From contig JALIZF010001464.1 in NCBI GenBank assembly GCA_029948255.1, positions 62,001 through 126,000 on the forward strand: a stretch of 64,000 bases of DNA, read 5' to 3'. Below, piece by piece: positions 63,977 through 64,000 of this stretch (its first letter is position 1; each line of letters starts with the position of its first letter). The translations under genes and the position numbers were made by a program. Under the pieces are notes generated by a model. That model saw only the letters and a program-made list of their open reading frames with translations. It was not told the origin of the DNA and ran no database searches. The stretch comes from Telmatactis stephensoni (taxonomy: Eukaryota > Cnidaria > Anthozoa > Actiniaria > Isophelliidae).

Positions 63977-64000
63977 AGAGAAAAAAGAAGGAAACACTGT

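Larger units (their letters stand above)
61549..64000. other. RAB39 upstream region
   Basis: No exon recognised. It holds A/AAAC-rich low complexity at 62085-62330, a T22-type run at 62530-62570, the MITE copy at 62857, a (TTC)n tract at 63468-63484 and a truncated G/C-rich-end MITE at 63900-63976. The RAB39 promoter presumably lies just above 61548. Confidence 0.5.

Overview
The window is nuclear DNA from an animal. Its genes are intron-rich, AT-rich single-copy metazoan orthologues separated by dense short inverted-repeat transposons. The protein sequences and the many palindromic elements suggest an anthozoan cnidarian (stony coral or sea anemone). That taxonomic call is an inference from style, not from a marker gene.

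Layout. (1) 1080-12799, minus: an 11-exon S-adenosylmethionine decarboxylase gene (AMD1), assembled here exon by exon; the joined frame closes at 335 aa. (2) 12800-14258: a head-to-head intergenic interval between AMD1 and PEX16, mostly occupied by a 1,045-bp foldback transposon with a 6-bp target duplication. (3) 14259-15371, plus: an intronless PEX16. (4) 15372-19321: repeats, including a 1.3-kb foldback element with internal 104-bp tandem repeats. (5) 19322-33757, minus: a three-exon, 370-aa class A GPCR resembling prostanoid receptors. Its 6.8-kb second intron holds a complete LTR retrotransposon (19809-24492, one 1,379-aa Gag-Pol frame). That element landed inside an older MITE. Its 6.6-kb first intron holds a second, intronless class A GPCR on the opposite strand (28818-29723). 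(6) 37012-40064, plus: a three-exon IRAK1BP1/SIMPL-domain gene. (7) 41792-43159, minus: two-exon JAGN1, head to head with (8) SON (43627-53798, plus; six exons; RS region, G-patch and double-stranded RNA-binding domain; 876 aa). (9) 58322-61548, minus: a two-exon RAB39-type small GTPase.

The genes are housekeeping or signalling functions with no shared pathway: polyamine synthesis, peroxisome biogenesis, prostanoid-like and MECA-like signalling, NF-kB-linked SIMPL, ER/secretory function, splicing, and vesicle traffic. No bacterial operon, CRISPR array, rRNA or intact tRNA gene was seen. What stands out is the mobile DNA: at least twenty hairpin or foldback elements, several families present in two or more copies, a tRNA-derived SINE family concentrated around SON, and a nested retrotransposon-in-MITE-in-intron insertion. 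Exon structures were derived by eye from splice consensus, phase and protein similarity; no transcript data were available.
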